DNA from: Aliarcobacter sp.
GTDB taxonomy: Bacteria; Campylobacterota; Campylobacteria; Campylobacterales; Arcobacteraceae
Direction of reading: 5' to 3'
Length of the DNA stretch: 14,540 bases
Assembly: GCA_023268955.1 (NCBI GenBank)
Contig: JALRJW010000163.1
Coordinates: forward strand, 1-14,540
In this document: one piece after another, positions 7,027 through 14,234 of the stretch
Numbering within the stretch: position 1 is the first letter of the stretch
Layout: every line of letters begins with the position of its first letter
Notes under the pieces: model-generated
Database searches by the model: none
Told to the model about the DNA's origin: nothing
What the model saw: the letters and a program-made list of their open reading frames with translations, nothing else
Position numbers and translations under genes: made by a program

Positions 7027-7956
7027 ATGTTAGATTTAGCAATTATTGGTGGTGGTCCAGCTGGGCTTACTGCAGGATTATACGCAACTAGAGGTGGATT
7101 AAAAGATGTAGTTATGTTCGAAATGGGCATGCCAGGTGGACAAATTACAGGATCTTCTGAAATTGAAAATTATCCAGGTCAAGGTGAAATTAAATCAGGT
7201 ATGGATTTTATGTCAAACTGGCCAGAGCAAGCTATGAGATTTGGATTAAAACATGAAATGAATCAAGTTTCAAAAGTTGAGAAAAATGGTGACACATTTA
7301 AAGTTTTCACTGTTGATAATAAAGAATATGAAGCAAAATCTGTTCTTTTAGCAACGGGTTCAGTTCCTAGACGTGCTGGATTTAAAGGTGAAAATGAATT
7401 CTTTGGTAGAGGTATTTCAACTTGTGCTACTTGTGATGGATTCTTTTATAAAGGTAAAGAAGTTGCAGTTGTAGGTGGTGGTGATACAGCACTTGAAGAA
7501 GCTGTTTATTTAGCAAAATTATGTTCAAAAGTATATTTAGTTCATAGAAGAGATACTTATAGAGCAGCACCTTCAACAATTGAACATATGAAACACACTG
7601 AAAATATTGAAGAAGTTACAAATGTAACTGTTGAAGAAGTATTTGGTGATGCAAGTGGTGTTACTGGATTAAAAGTAAAATCAAAAGAGACAGGTGAAAT
7701 CAGAGATTTACCAACACCAGGTGTTTTTGTATTTGTTGGTAGAGATGTTTTAAGTGACTCTTTAAAACAAGAAGATGGATCATATATTTGTGATACAAAT
7801 GAACAAGGTGAAGTTATTGTTGATTTAAATATGAGAACTTCTGTTCCAGGATTATATGCAGCAGGTGACGTTAGAATTAACGCTGCAAAACAAGTTGTAT
7901 GTGCAGCAGGTGATGGTGCAACAGCTGGTGTAAATATTATTGAATATCTTGGGTAA
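7027..7956 (+). CDS. trxB: Thioredoxin reductase (NADPH)
   Basis: This 309-residue flavoenzyme of the low-molecular-weight thioredoxin reductase family transfers electrons from NADPH through FAD and a redox disulfide to thioredoxin. The N-terminal FAD site is IGGGPAG (7-13). The active disulfide is CATC (Cys133, Cys136), followed directly by DGFF. The NADPH-binding Rossmann motif is GGGDTALEEA (150-159), with phosphate-binding HRR at 173-175 in VHRRDTYRA. The closing FAD motif is AAGDVR near residue 280. Every key residue is present. The ATG follows AAGGA by about 8 nt. The next gene, dapB, starts 59 nt later without a clear terminator between them, so trxB may head a transcript through dapB, purF and the radical SAM gene. 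Confidence 0.97.
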   Translation: MLDLAIIGGGPAGLTAGLYATRGGLKDVVMFEMGMPGGQITGSSEIENYPGQGEIKSGMDFMSNWPEQAMRFGLKHEMNQVSKVEKNGDTFKVFTVDNKEYEAKSVLLATGSVPRRAGFKGENEFFGRGISTCATCDGFFYKGKEVAVVGGGDTALEEAVYLAKLCSKVYLVHRRDTYRAAPSTIEHMKHTENIEEVTNVTVEEVFGDASGVTGLKVKSKETGEIRDLPTPGVFVFVGRDVLSDSLKQEDGSYICDTNEQGEVIVDLNMRTSVPGLYAAGDVRINAAKQVVCAAGDGATAGVNIIEYLG

Positions 7957-8015
7957 TCAAGATATACTTTAAATTTTAAAGCAATTATATTAATACAAAA
8001 GGAAATTTTTTCATA

Positions 8016-8789
8016 ATGATTAAAGTTGGTATATTAGGTAGTACAGGTAGAGTTGGTTCATTATTAATTGATGATTTAGAAAATGATGAACAAGCAAGAG
8101 TTGGTGCAGTTCACGTATTTGATAAATTAAAAAAAGAGATGCCTGAAGGTACAGTAGTTACAAATGACATGAGAGTTTTAATTGACGAAAGTGATGTAAT
8201 TATTGATTTTAGTGCACCTGCTGCTACAGAGACTTTATTAACTGAAATTGTTGAAAATGGAAATGGAAAACCTTTAGTAATTGCTACTACAGGATTTAAT
8301 AAACATCAACAAAATCTTTTATTAGAAGCTAGTAAAATGGTTCCTGTTTTATATGCAACAAACATGAGTTTAGGTGTTGCTGTTTTAAATAAACTTGTTC
8401 ATTTAGCTTCAAAAGCTTTAAGAGATTTTGATATCGAAATTGTAGAACAACATCATAGGCATAAAGTAGATTCACCTTCAGGAACTGCTTTAACTTTAGC
8501 AGAGCATGCAGCTGATGCTAGAGATTTAAACCTTGATGATGTTAGAGTATCAGGAAGAGATGGAATTATTGGTGCTAGAACTAAAGATGAAATCGCAGTT
8601 ATGGCATTAAGAGGTGGGGATATTGTAGGAAGACACACTGTTGGATTATACAATGAAGGTGAATTTTTGGAATTAAACCACACTGCAACATCAAGAAACA
8701 CTTTTAGTAGAGGTGCTATTAAAGTTGCAAAATGGATTATAGGAAAAGATCCAAAACTTTATTCAATTAACGATGCTCTAGGATTATAA
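8016..8789 (+). CDS. dapB: 4-hydroxy-tetrahydrodipicolinate reductase
   Basis: DapB reduces 4-hydroxy-tetrahydrodipicolinate with NAD(P)H in the lysine and diaminopimelate pathway, which supplies peptidoglycan cross-links. The 257-residue length is normal. The N-terminal nucleotide-binding motif is GSTGRVG (8-14). The catalytic stretch EQHHRHKVDSPSGTA (144-158) holds the conserved His146/His147 pair, Lys150 and the PSGTA substrate-binding loop. RGGDIVGRHTVGL (199-211) is the second family signature. AAGGA lies about 12 nt before the ATG, a slightly long spacing, but no better start exists because the Rossmann motif begins at once. The gene lies between trxB and purF on the same strand. Confidence 0.97.
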   Translation: MIKVGILGSTGRVGSLLIDDLENDEQARVGAVHVFDKLKKEMPEGTVVTNDMRVLIDESDVIIDFSAPAATETLLTEIVENGNGKPLVIATTGFNKHQQNLLLEASKMVPVLYATNMSLGVAVLNKLVHLASKALRDFDIEIVEQHHRHKVDSPSGTALTLAEHAADARDLNLDDVRVSGRDGIIGARTKDEIAVMALRGGDIVGRHTVGLYNEGEFLELNHTATSRNTFSRGAIKVAKWIIGKDPKLYSINDALGL

Positions 8790-8801
8790 GGATTAAAAAA
8801 A

Positions 8802-10151
8802 ATGTGTGCAATAGTAGGAATTTTTGGCAACAATAACGCGTCTAGGATAGCTTCAACAGCTCTGTTTGCAATGCAACATAGAGGACAAGAAGCAACTGGA
8901 ATTTCATCATCTTGTGATGGAAAAATCTACACTAAAAAAGATAGAGGTTTGGTATCTGAAGTATTCACAGATGAAACTCTAAACTATTTAAAAGGTAATA
9001 TGGCTATTGGTCATAATAGATACTCAACAGCAGGTGGGGATTCTATTTTAGATGCGCAACCGGTTTATGCTAAATATAAATTAGGTGAAATGTCTATTGT
9101 TCATAATGGTAATTTAATCAACAAAGATGTAATTAGACAAGATTTAATTGATAGAGGTGCAATTTTCCAAACTGGAATGGATACTGAAAATTTAATTCAT
9201 CTAATTGCAAAAAATTCAAAAGATAAATTAAGAGATAGAATTAAAGAAGCATTAGAAAAAACTATTGGTGCTTATTGTTTTATTGTTCAGTCAAGATCAA
9301 AACAGTTTGTAATCAGAGATAGATATGGTATTAGACCACTTTCATATGGTAAATTAAAAAGTGGTGGATATATCGTAGCTTCTGAAACTTGTGCATTTGA
9401 TTTAGTTGGTGCTGAGTTTATTAGAGACGTTAAACCAGGTGAAATGTTGATTTTTAGTGAAGATCATGATGAGCCTGAATCAATTCAATTATTTGAATCA
9501 GAATTTAGACCTTGTGCTTTTGAGTATGTATATTTTGCTAGACCTGATTCAGTTATTGATGGTAAAAACGTATATAGAACAAGAGAAAATATGGGTAGAG
9601 CTTTAGCTAAAAATGATGAAGGAAATGGAATCCATGTAGATATGGTTGTTCCTGTTCCTGATTCAGGTGTTCCAGCAGCACTAGGTTATGCAGCTCAAAG
9701 TGGTGTTCCATTTGAATATGGAATTATTAGAAATCACTATGTGGGTAGAACATTTATTGAACCAACACAAGAGACAAGAGATTTAAAAGTAAGAATGAAA
9801 TTAAGTCCTATGAGATCTTTAATAGCTGGTAAATCATTACTTGTTATTGATGACTCAATTGTAAGAGGTACAACTTCTAAAAGAATAGTTAGAATGCTTA
9901 AAGATGCAGGTGCTAAAGAAGTTCACTTCAGAGTTGCATCTCCTGAGATTAAATTCCCTTGTTATTATGGAATAGATACTCCAAACAAAGAGGAATTAAT
10001 CTCAAATAGCATGACTAAAGATCAAGTATGTGAATACATTGAAGCTGATTCTTTAGAGTACTTATCAGTTGATGATTTAGTAAATGCAATTGGAAATGAT
10101 AGAAACTACGCACTAGAAAGTTTTAATGGAGATTACTTCGTAACGAAATAA
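8802..10151 (+). CDS. purF: Amidophosphoribosyltransferase
   Basis: PurF makes 5-phosphoribosylamine from PRPP and glutamine, the first committed step of purine synthesis. The start MCAIVGIFG puts the glutaminase nucleophile at Cys2 with no propeptide, so only Met removal is needed. The class II glutaminase domain continues with HNRYST and VHNGNL. The phosphoribosyltransferase domain has the PRPP loop VIDDSIVRGTT (348-358). Length is 449 residues. Cys238 (RPCAFEYVYFARPD) and Cys387 (FPCYYGIDTP) match two of the four iron-sulfur ligands of Bacillus-type PurF. The terminal CxxC is replaced by ALES before FNGDY, so a normal 4Fe-4S cluster is unlikely. The ribosome site AAGG overlaps the dapB stop 12 nt upstream. 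The stop codon overlaps the next start. Confidence 0.97.
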   Translation: MCAIVGIFGNNNASRIASTALFAMQHRGQEATGISSSCDGKIYTKKDRGLVSEVFTDETLNYLKGNMAIGHNRYSTAGGDSILDAQPVYAKYKLGEMSIVHNGNLINKDVIRQDLIDRGAIFQTGMDTENLIHLIAKNSKDKLRDRIKEALEKTIGAYCFIVQSRSKQFVIRDRYGIRPLSYGKLKSGGYIVASETCAFDLVGAEFIRDVKPGEMLIFSEDHDEPESIQLFESEFRPCAFEYVYFARPDSVIDGKNVYRTRENMGRALAKNDEGNGIHVDMVVPVPDSGVPAALGYAAQSGVPFEYGIIRNHYVGRTFIEPTQETRDLKVRMKLSPMRSLIAGKSLLVIDDSIVRGTTSKRIVRMLKDAGAKEVHFRVASPEIKFPCYYGIDTPNKEELISNSMTKDQVCEYIEADSLEYLSVDDLVNAIGNDRNYALESFNGDYFVTK

Positions 10152-11113
10152 TGAGTGAACTAAAAAACGTATTAACTATAGGTCGATATTTTAGAAATAA
10201 ATTTGGTGAAAAAATCTATAAAGTTCCTGTATCAATATCTGGATTTACATGTCCAAATATTGATGGAACAGTAGCAAAAGGTGGATGTTCATTTTGTGAA
10301 AATGATTCATTTAGTCCTAATTTGCAAGAAAGAAAACCAAAATTTAAATTAAATCCAAAAATCTCAGAGAACCCTTTCTTAGATAAGCAGTTAGCACAAC
10401 TTCAAATGCAATTTGAAGCAACTAAACAAAGACTTCAAAATAAATTTGGTGCAAAAAAATTTATTGTTTATTTTCAATCATTCACAAATACTTATGCACC
10501 TTTCCCAACTTTAAAAGCTTTATATGAAAAAGCATTAAGTTTTGATAATGTTATTGGTTTAAGTATAGGTACAAGAACCGATTGTGTAACTGATGAAATA
10601 TTAGATTATTTAGTAGGTTTATCAAGAGATAAAGAGATTTGGGTTGAGTATGGTATTCAATCTTTTTATGATGAAACTCTAGAAAAAATCAACAGAGGTG
10701 ACACTGCTTCAAACATGGAGTATTGGATAAAAAGAAGTAAAGAAAAAGGTTTAAATGTTTGTGGCCATTTAATTTACGGACTACCTGGTGAAAATCAAGA
10801 AATGATGCTTGAAACATTTAAAAAAACCGTAGCTTTAAATGTTGATTCAATTAAATTCCATCCTTTGTATGTTGTTAAAAATACACTTTTAACAAATGAA
10901 TACAGAAAAGGAAGATTTGAGCCTATATCTGAAGAACTATATATTGATACAGTTGTTAAGTCAATTGTAAATTTACCTTCAAATATATCTGTTCAAAGAA
11001 TAACTGCAGGTATAGATGATAATACTTTATTATCTCCTCAATGGTGCAGAAATAAACATCAACAAATTAAAAATATTAGATTAGCTTTGGAAAAAGAAGG
11101 GTTTAATTACTAA
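10151..11113 (+). CDS. Radical SAM protein, YhcC/YtqA family (TIGR01212-type)
   Basis: This 320-residue protein contains the family's unusual cluster motif GFTCPNIDG...GGCSFC: Cys34, Cys46 and Cys49, spaced C-x11-C-x2-C, which should hold the SAM-binding 4Fe-4S cluster. IVYFQSFTNTYAP (about 107-120), GLSIGTRTDC and WVEYGIQSFYDETLEKINRG are further signatures of the YhcC/YtqA group, and HLIYGLPGE is the usual radical SAM strand-turn. I recall the Bacillus homologue YtqA being linked to modification of the tRNA wobble uridine, but I would treat the substrate here as unproven. Its ATG shares an A with the purF TAA (TAATG), so translation is probably coupled to purF. A terminator follows 13 nt after the stop. 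Confidence 0.92.
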   Translation: MSELKNVLTIGRYFRNKFGEKIYKVPVSISGFTCPNIDGTVAKGGCSFCENDSFSPNLQERKPKFKLNPKISENPFLDKQLAQLQMQFEATKQRLQNKFGAKKFIVYFQSFTNTYAPFPTLKALYEKALSFDNVIGLSIGTRTDCVTDEILDYLVGLSRDKEIWVEYGIQSFYDETLEKINRGDTASNMEYWIKRSKEKGLNVCGHLIYGLPGENQEMMLETFKKTVALNVDSIKFHPLYVVKNTLLTNEYRKGRFEPISEELYIDTVVKSIVNLPSNISVQRITAGIDDNTLLSPQWCRNKHQQIKNIRLALEKEGFNY

Positions 11114-11125
11114 GTTTAAATATTT

Positions 11126-11153
11126 AAAACTAGGAAAGTTATCCTAGTTTTTT
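11126..11153. terminator. Bidirectional terminator between radical SAM gene and lysR
   Basis: AAAACTAGGA (11126-11135) and TCCTAGTTTT (11142-11151) form a perfect 10-bp stem with a 6-nt loop, followed by two more T's on the plus strand. The A/T ends make it usable in both directions. The stop codon of the minus-strand LysR gene (11144-11146) lies inside the 3' arm. Confidence 0.85.
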
Positions 11154-12046
11154 GCTAACTTTAATAGATAATCTACAACATTATCTATAAATGCATCATG
11201 TTTTCTATCTTTTCTGTAAACAATATATAATTTTCTCATCATTTTATGATTACCAATTCTTGATTCAAATAATGCACCAGCTTTTAGTAAAGAATCTATT
11301 GCATTTCTTGAAACAATAGATACTGTTGGAGTTTCATTTTTGTTTGAATGTAAAACAGTTTGTACAATAGTAGTTGAACTTGTAACTTCACTTGTTACAT
11401 TAAAGGTATCACAATCAGGGTAATTTGCTTTATCTAATGACTCTTTGAACAATAATCTTGTTTGCGATTCAGGATTTCTACATACCCATTTAAATGATAA
11501 TAAATCTTCAGCTTTTGCTTTAGCAGGAAGTTTTTGATTAGAGAAAATTACAATTTCATCATCCATCCACTCTCTATAAACTAAATCATCATTTGGAATA
11601 TAATTTTCCACTAATGCCATATCGATTTTTTTTGCTAACAAGTCATCGATTGCTTCATGTGAAACAGAAACATTTATTGAAACTTCATTGTTAATATTTT
11701 CTTTTAGATTATTTAAAAATCTAGGTAAGATATAATTCCCGATTATAAATGATGCACCAAATACAAAAGTTACATCTTTATTCATTATCTTTAATAATTC
11801 TTTTTCAGCATTTGAAACACACTTTTCAATCTTTTGAGCAATATTGAAAAGCATTTGTCCCTCTTTTGTAAGTTTAATACCATTTTTCTTTCTATCAACC
11901 ACTTGAACATCTAAATAATCTTCAATGTATTTCATTTGTTGAGTTACAGCAGGTTGAGAGATTCCTAATTTTGAAGAAGCTTTTGAAAAGGATTTTTCCC
12001 TAACAACCGTTAAAAATGTTTCTAATTTTGAGAAATCTGATAACAT
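11144..12046 (-). CDS. LysR-type transcriptional regulator
   Basis: The 300-residue length and layout are those of a LysR-family regulator. The N-terminal winged helix-turn-helix (about residues 5-65) reads LETFLTVVREKSFSKASSKL, then GISQPAVTQQMKYIEDYLD, then VDRKKNGIKLTKEGQMLF, all close to the family consensus. A linker helix follows, then a periplasmic-binding-protein-like effector domain (about 90-300). The effector and targets cannot be told. LysR genes often control a divergent neighbour, here a helicase gene, which would be an unusual target, so it may act elsewhere. The ATG at 12046 follows a strong AGGGGA ribosome site at 6-nt spacing. Confidence 0.93.
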   Translation of the reverse strand: MLSDFSKLETFLTVVREKSFSKASSKLGISQPAVTQQMKYIEDYLDVQVVDRKKNGIKLTKEGQMLFNIAQKIEKCVSNAEKELLKIMNKDVTFVFGASFIIGNYILPRFLNNLKENINNEVSINVSVSHEAIDDLLAKKIDMALVENYIPNDDLVYREWMDDEIVIFSNQKLPAKAKAEDLLSFKWVCRNPESQTRLLFKESLDKANYPDCDTFNVTSEVTSSTTIVQTVLHSNKNETPTVSIVSRNAIDSLLKAGALFESRIGNHKMMRKLYIVYRKDRKHDAFIDNVVDYLLKLAKN

Positions 12047-12072
12047 TTTTTCCCCTATATTGAATTTTAAGT

Positions 12073-12081
12073 ATTATAACA
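12073..12081 (-). promoter_or_regulatory. Extended -10 promoter (TGTTATAAT) of lysR
   Basis: On the minus strand TGTTATAAT lies about 27 nt before the lysR ATG, giving a leader of about 20 nt. A perfect palindrome ATTTATAAAT (12085-12094) lies immediately upstream and could be an autoregulatory site, though it may be chance. Confidence 0.55.
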
Positions 12082-12135
12082 AAAATTTATAAATAAAATA
12101 ATTAAATGAAACAAATAACCTTTTTAGTTTAAATT

Positions 12136-12144
12136 TGATATAAT
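12136..12144 (+). promoter_or_regulatory. Extended -10 promoter (TGATATAAT) of the helicase gene; decides the start
   Basis: The element places transcription start near 12151. The ATG at 12154 would then be almost leaderless and without a ribosome site. The ATG at 12166 has GGAGA (12156-12160) 5 nt upstream. The start at 12166 is therefore preferred. The lysR promoter lies divergent, about 55 bp away. Confidence 0.6.
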
Positions 12145-12165
12145 CTTATAACTATGGAGATAAAT

Positions 12166-13974
12166 ATGTCAGATACACTACTTTCATCACTAAATGAATC
12201 TCAGAAAAAGGCTGCCACATATATAGATGGTTCTTTACTTATCTTAGCAGGAGCTGGTTCTGGTAAAACAAAAACTATTACAACAAGACTTGCTTATTTA
12301 ATCTCAATTGGTATTGATCCTGCTTCTATTTTAACATTGACTTTTACTAATAAAGCTGCAAACGAAATGAGAGATAGAGCTTTTAATTTGATACAGGGAA
12401 TAGAGGTTAATACTCCGCCTTTATTATGTACTTTTCATAAATTTGGATTATTGTTTTTGAAATTCCACATGGGTGAATTAAATAGGAAAAATAATTTTAT
12501 TATTATAGATACTGACGATAAAAAAAGAATATTAAAGTCTATTAACAAAGATATCACAACATCAATTTTAGTATCAGAAATTTCAAGATACAAAAATTCA
12601 CTTTTATCTCCCGCTGAAGCTAAATTAGCAGCTCAATTAAAGTTATATAGAGACATAGCTGAAGTATATGAAAAATATGAAAATTATTTAGTTGAAAACA
12701 ATTTAGTGGATTTTGATGATTTACTTTTATTGCCTTATAAAATATTATTAGCAAATGAAGAACTAGCAAAACAAGTTTCGCAAAAATATAACTATATTAT
12801 GGTAGATGAGTATCAAGATACAAACGAATTACAATACAGACTTCTAAGACTTTTATGTTGCACTCACAACAACCTTTGCGTAGTTGGTGATGATGATCAA
12901 TCTATTTATGGTTGGAGAGGTGCTACTATTAAGAATATTCTTAATTTTAATGAGCATTTTGAAGATACTTTTGTAGTAAAACTTGAAGAAAATTATAGAT
13001 CAACAGATACAATTTTAGAACACGCCAATCATTTAATAGAACACAACAGAGACAGACTTGGTAAAAAACTAGTTGGTACAAGAACAAAAGGTGATAGTAT
13101 CAGAGTTTATGAATCAAATGATGAAAATGAAGAGACTAGAAAAATTGTTGATGATATTAGAAAACTAATTGATAGTGGTCAAAGTGCTAAAGATATAGCT
13201 ATATTATTTAGAGTAAATGCACTTTCAAGATCCCTTGAAGAAGGATTTAATAAAGCAGGTATGAACTACAAGTTAGTTGGTGGTATGAAGTTTTATGAAA
13301 GATCTGAAATTAAAGACTTAATTGCCTATATGAGAATTTTGACAAATAAAGATGATAACTTCTCTTTTAAAAGAATTATTAATAAACCAAAAAGAGGTAT
13401 TGGAAAAACAACTATAGATAAAGTTGAAGCCCATGCATTGCAAACAGATATGTCAATGTTTGATGTTATTAGTAAAAATTCTCCCGATGAATTATCAAAA
13501 ATAGTTGGTAAAAAAAATGCTAGAACTCTAAAAGTTTTTGAAGCTTCTATTATTGATTTGAATGAATTAATGGCTGAATCTAGAATGAAATTTTTAGATA
13601 GTTTTGAAGAGACTTTTGATTATAGAGCATCATACAATAATCTTCCAGATGGTGCTGATAGACAGGGTAATATTGATGAGTTTTATGGTTATATTAGAGA
13701 TTTCTTTATTCAAAATCCACATTTAGAGTTAAAAGACTTTTTAAATGAAATAGCTTTAGAGAGTGAAAACGAAGAATTATATAGTGAAGCTGTATCAATG
13801 ATGAGTATTCATGCATCAAAAGGTTTAGAGTTTAAACATCTGTTTATTATTGGGTTTGAAGAAGGATTCTTCCCATTAATAGGGGATGGAAGTGATATAG
13901 AAGAAGAACGAAGACTTGGATATGTTGCTATTACTAGAGCTATGGATAATCTAACTTTATCATTTGTGCATTAA
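12166..13974 (+). CDS. UvrD/PcrA/Rep-family superfamily 1 DNA helicase, truncated by in-frame TAA
   Basis: The product is a 3'-5' DNA helicase of the UvrD/PcrA/Rep group, acting in DNA repair or replication restart. Counting from the ATG at 12166, it has 602 residues. These show Gln13 of the Q motif, Walker A AGAGSGKT (28-35), LTFTNKAANEM (motif Ia), motif II DEYQD (214-218), motif III DDDQSIYGWRG (242-252), LEENYRST (motif IV), motif V SIHASKGLEF (547-556) and motif VI YVAITRA (586-592). All helicase motifs are thus intact. The TAA at 13972-13974 stops translation 10 residues after motif VI, whereas the family normally runs about 80 residues further. The missing tail is still encoded in the same frame directly after the stop (see next entry). 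The helicase should keep ATPase activity but lack its C-terminal module. Subgroup (UvrD, PcrA or Rep) is not resolved. Confidence 0.93.
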   Translation: MSDTLLSSLNESQKKAATYIDGSLLILAGAGSGKTKTITTRLAYLISIGIDPASILTLTFTNKAANEMRDRAFNLIQGIEVNTPPLLCTFHKFGLLFLKFHMGELNRKNNFIIIDTDDKKRILKSINKDITTSILVSEISRYKNSLLSPAEAKLAAQLKLYRDIAEVYEKYENYLVENNLVDFDDLLLLPYKILLANEELAKQVSQKYNYIMVDEYQDTNELQYRLLRLLCCTHNNLCVVGDDDQSIYGWRGATIKNILNFNEHFEDTFVVKLEENYRSTDTILEHANHLIEHNRDRLGKKLVGTRTKGDSIRVYESNDENEETRKIVDDIRKLIDSGQSAKDIAILFRVNALSRSLEEGFNKAGMNYKLVGGMKFYERSEIKDLIAYMRILTNKDDNFSFKRIINKPKRGIGKTTIDKVEAHALQTDMSMFDVISKNSPDELSKIVGKKNARTLKVFEASIIDLNELMAESRMKFLDSFEETFDYRASYNNLPDGADRQGNIDEFYGYIRDFFIQNPHLELKDFLNEIALESENEELYSEAVSMMSIHASKGLEFKHLFIIGFEEGFFPLIGDGSDIEEERRLGYVAITRAMDNLTLSFVH

Positions 13975-14220
13975 AGATTTTATAAGGGAAAAAGAACTTT
14001 ATTAAATAAATCTAGATTTTTAAGTGAAAGTGGTTTAATAAAAGGTTCTTTGACTATTGAAAAACAATCAGCATACAAAAAAGGTGATTTAGTTCAACAT
14101 AAAATTTTTGGTATGGGAAGAGTTCAAAAAGCTGTTAAAGCCGGCAAAGATTATAAATTAACAATTAATTTTGGTGGGAATGTTAGAGATATTCTTTCTT
14201 CATTTGTAGAAAAACTGTAA
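13975..14220 (+). pseudogene. C-terminal remnant of the helicase gene (Tudor-like tail) after the TAA
   Basis: The same reading frame continues for 81 codons to a TAA at 14218-14220. It reads RFYKGKRTLLNKSRFLSE, the usual stretch following motif VI, then a linker. After that comes KGDLVQHKIFGMGRV...KLTINFGG, which matches the G-x-x-V-x-H-x-x-F-G-x-G-x-V pattern of the UvrD/PcrA C-terminal Tudor-like fold. With the upstream part it would make 684 residues, counting the stop position. No indel is needed, so one base change in the TAA (for example from AAA, Lys) restores the gene. An in-frame TTG at 14050 follows AAAGG by 4 nt and could in principle start a separate 56-residue tail peptide. Readthrough, a real nonsense mutation or a base-call error cannot be told apart here. 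Confidence 0.85.
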
Positions 14221-14234
14221 TTTTAAAGAAATTT

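Noticed and set aside
12154..12156. Upstream ATG as helicase start
   Set aside because: It lies about 10 nt after the -10 box and has no ribosome site. GGAGA is placed for the ATG at 12166, and the protein family begins near there.
13950..13990. Frameshift as cause of the helicase truncation
   Set aside because: The homologous tail continues in the same frame on both sides of the TAA, so a single nonsense codon is enough to explain it.
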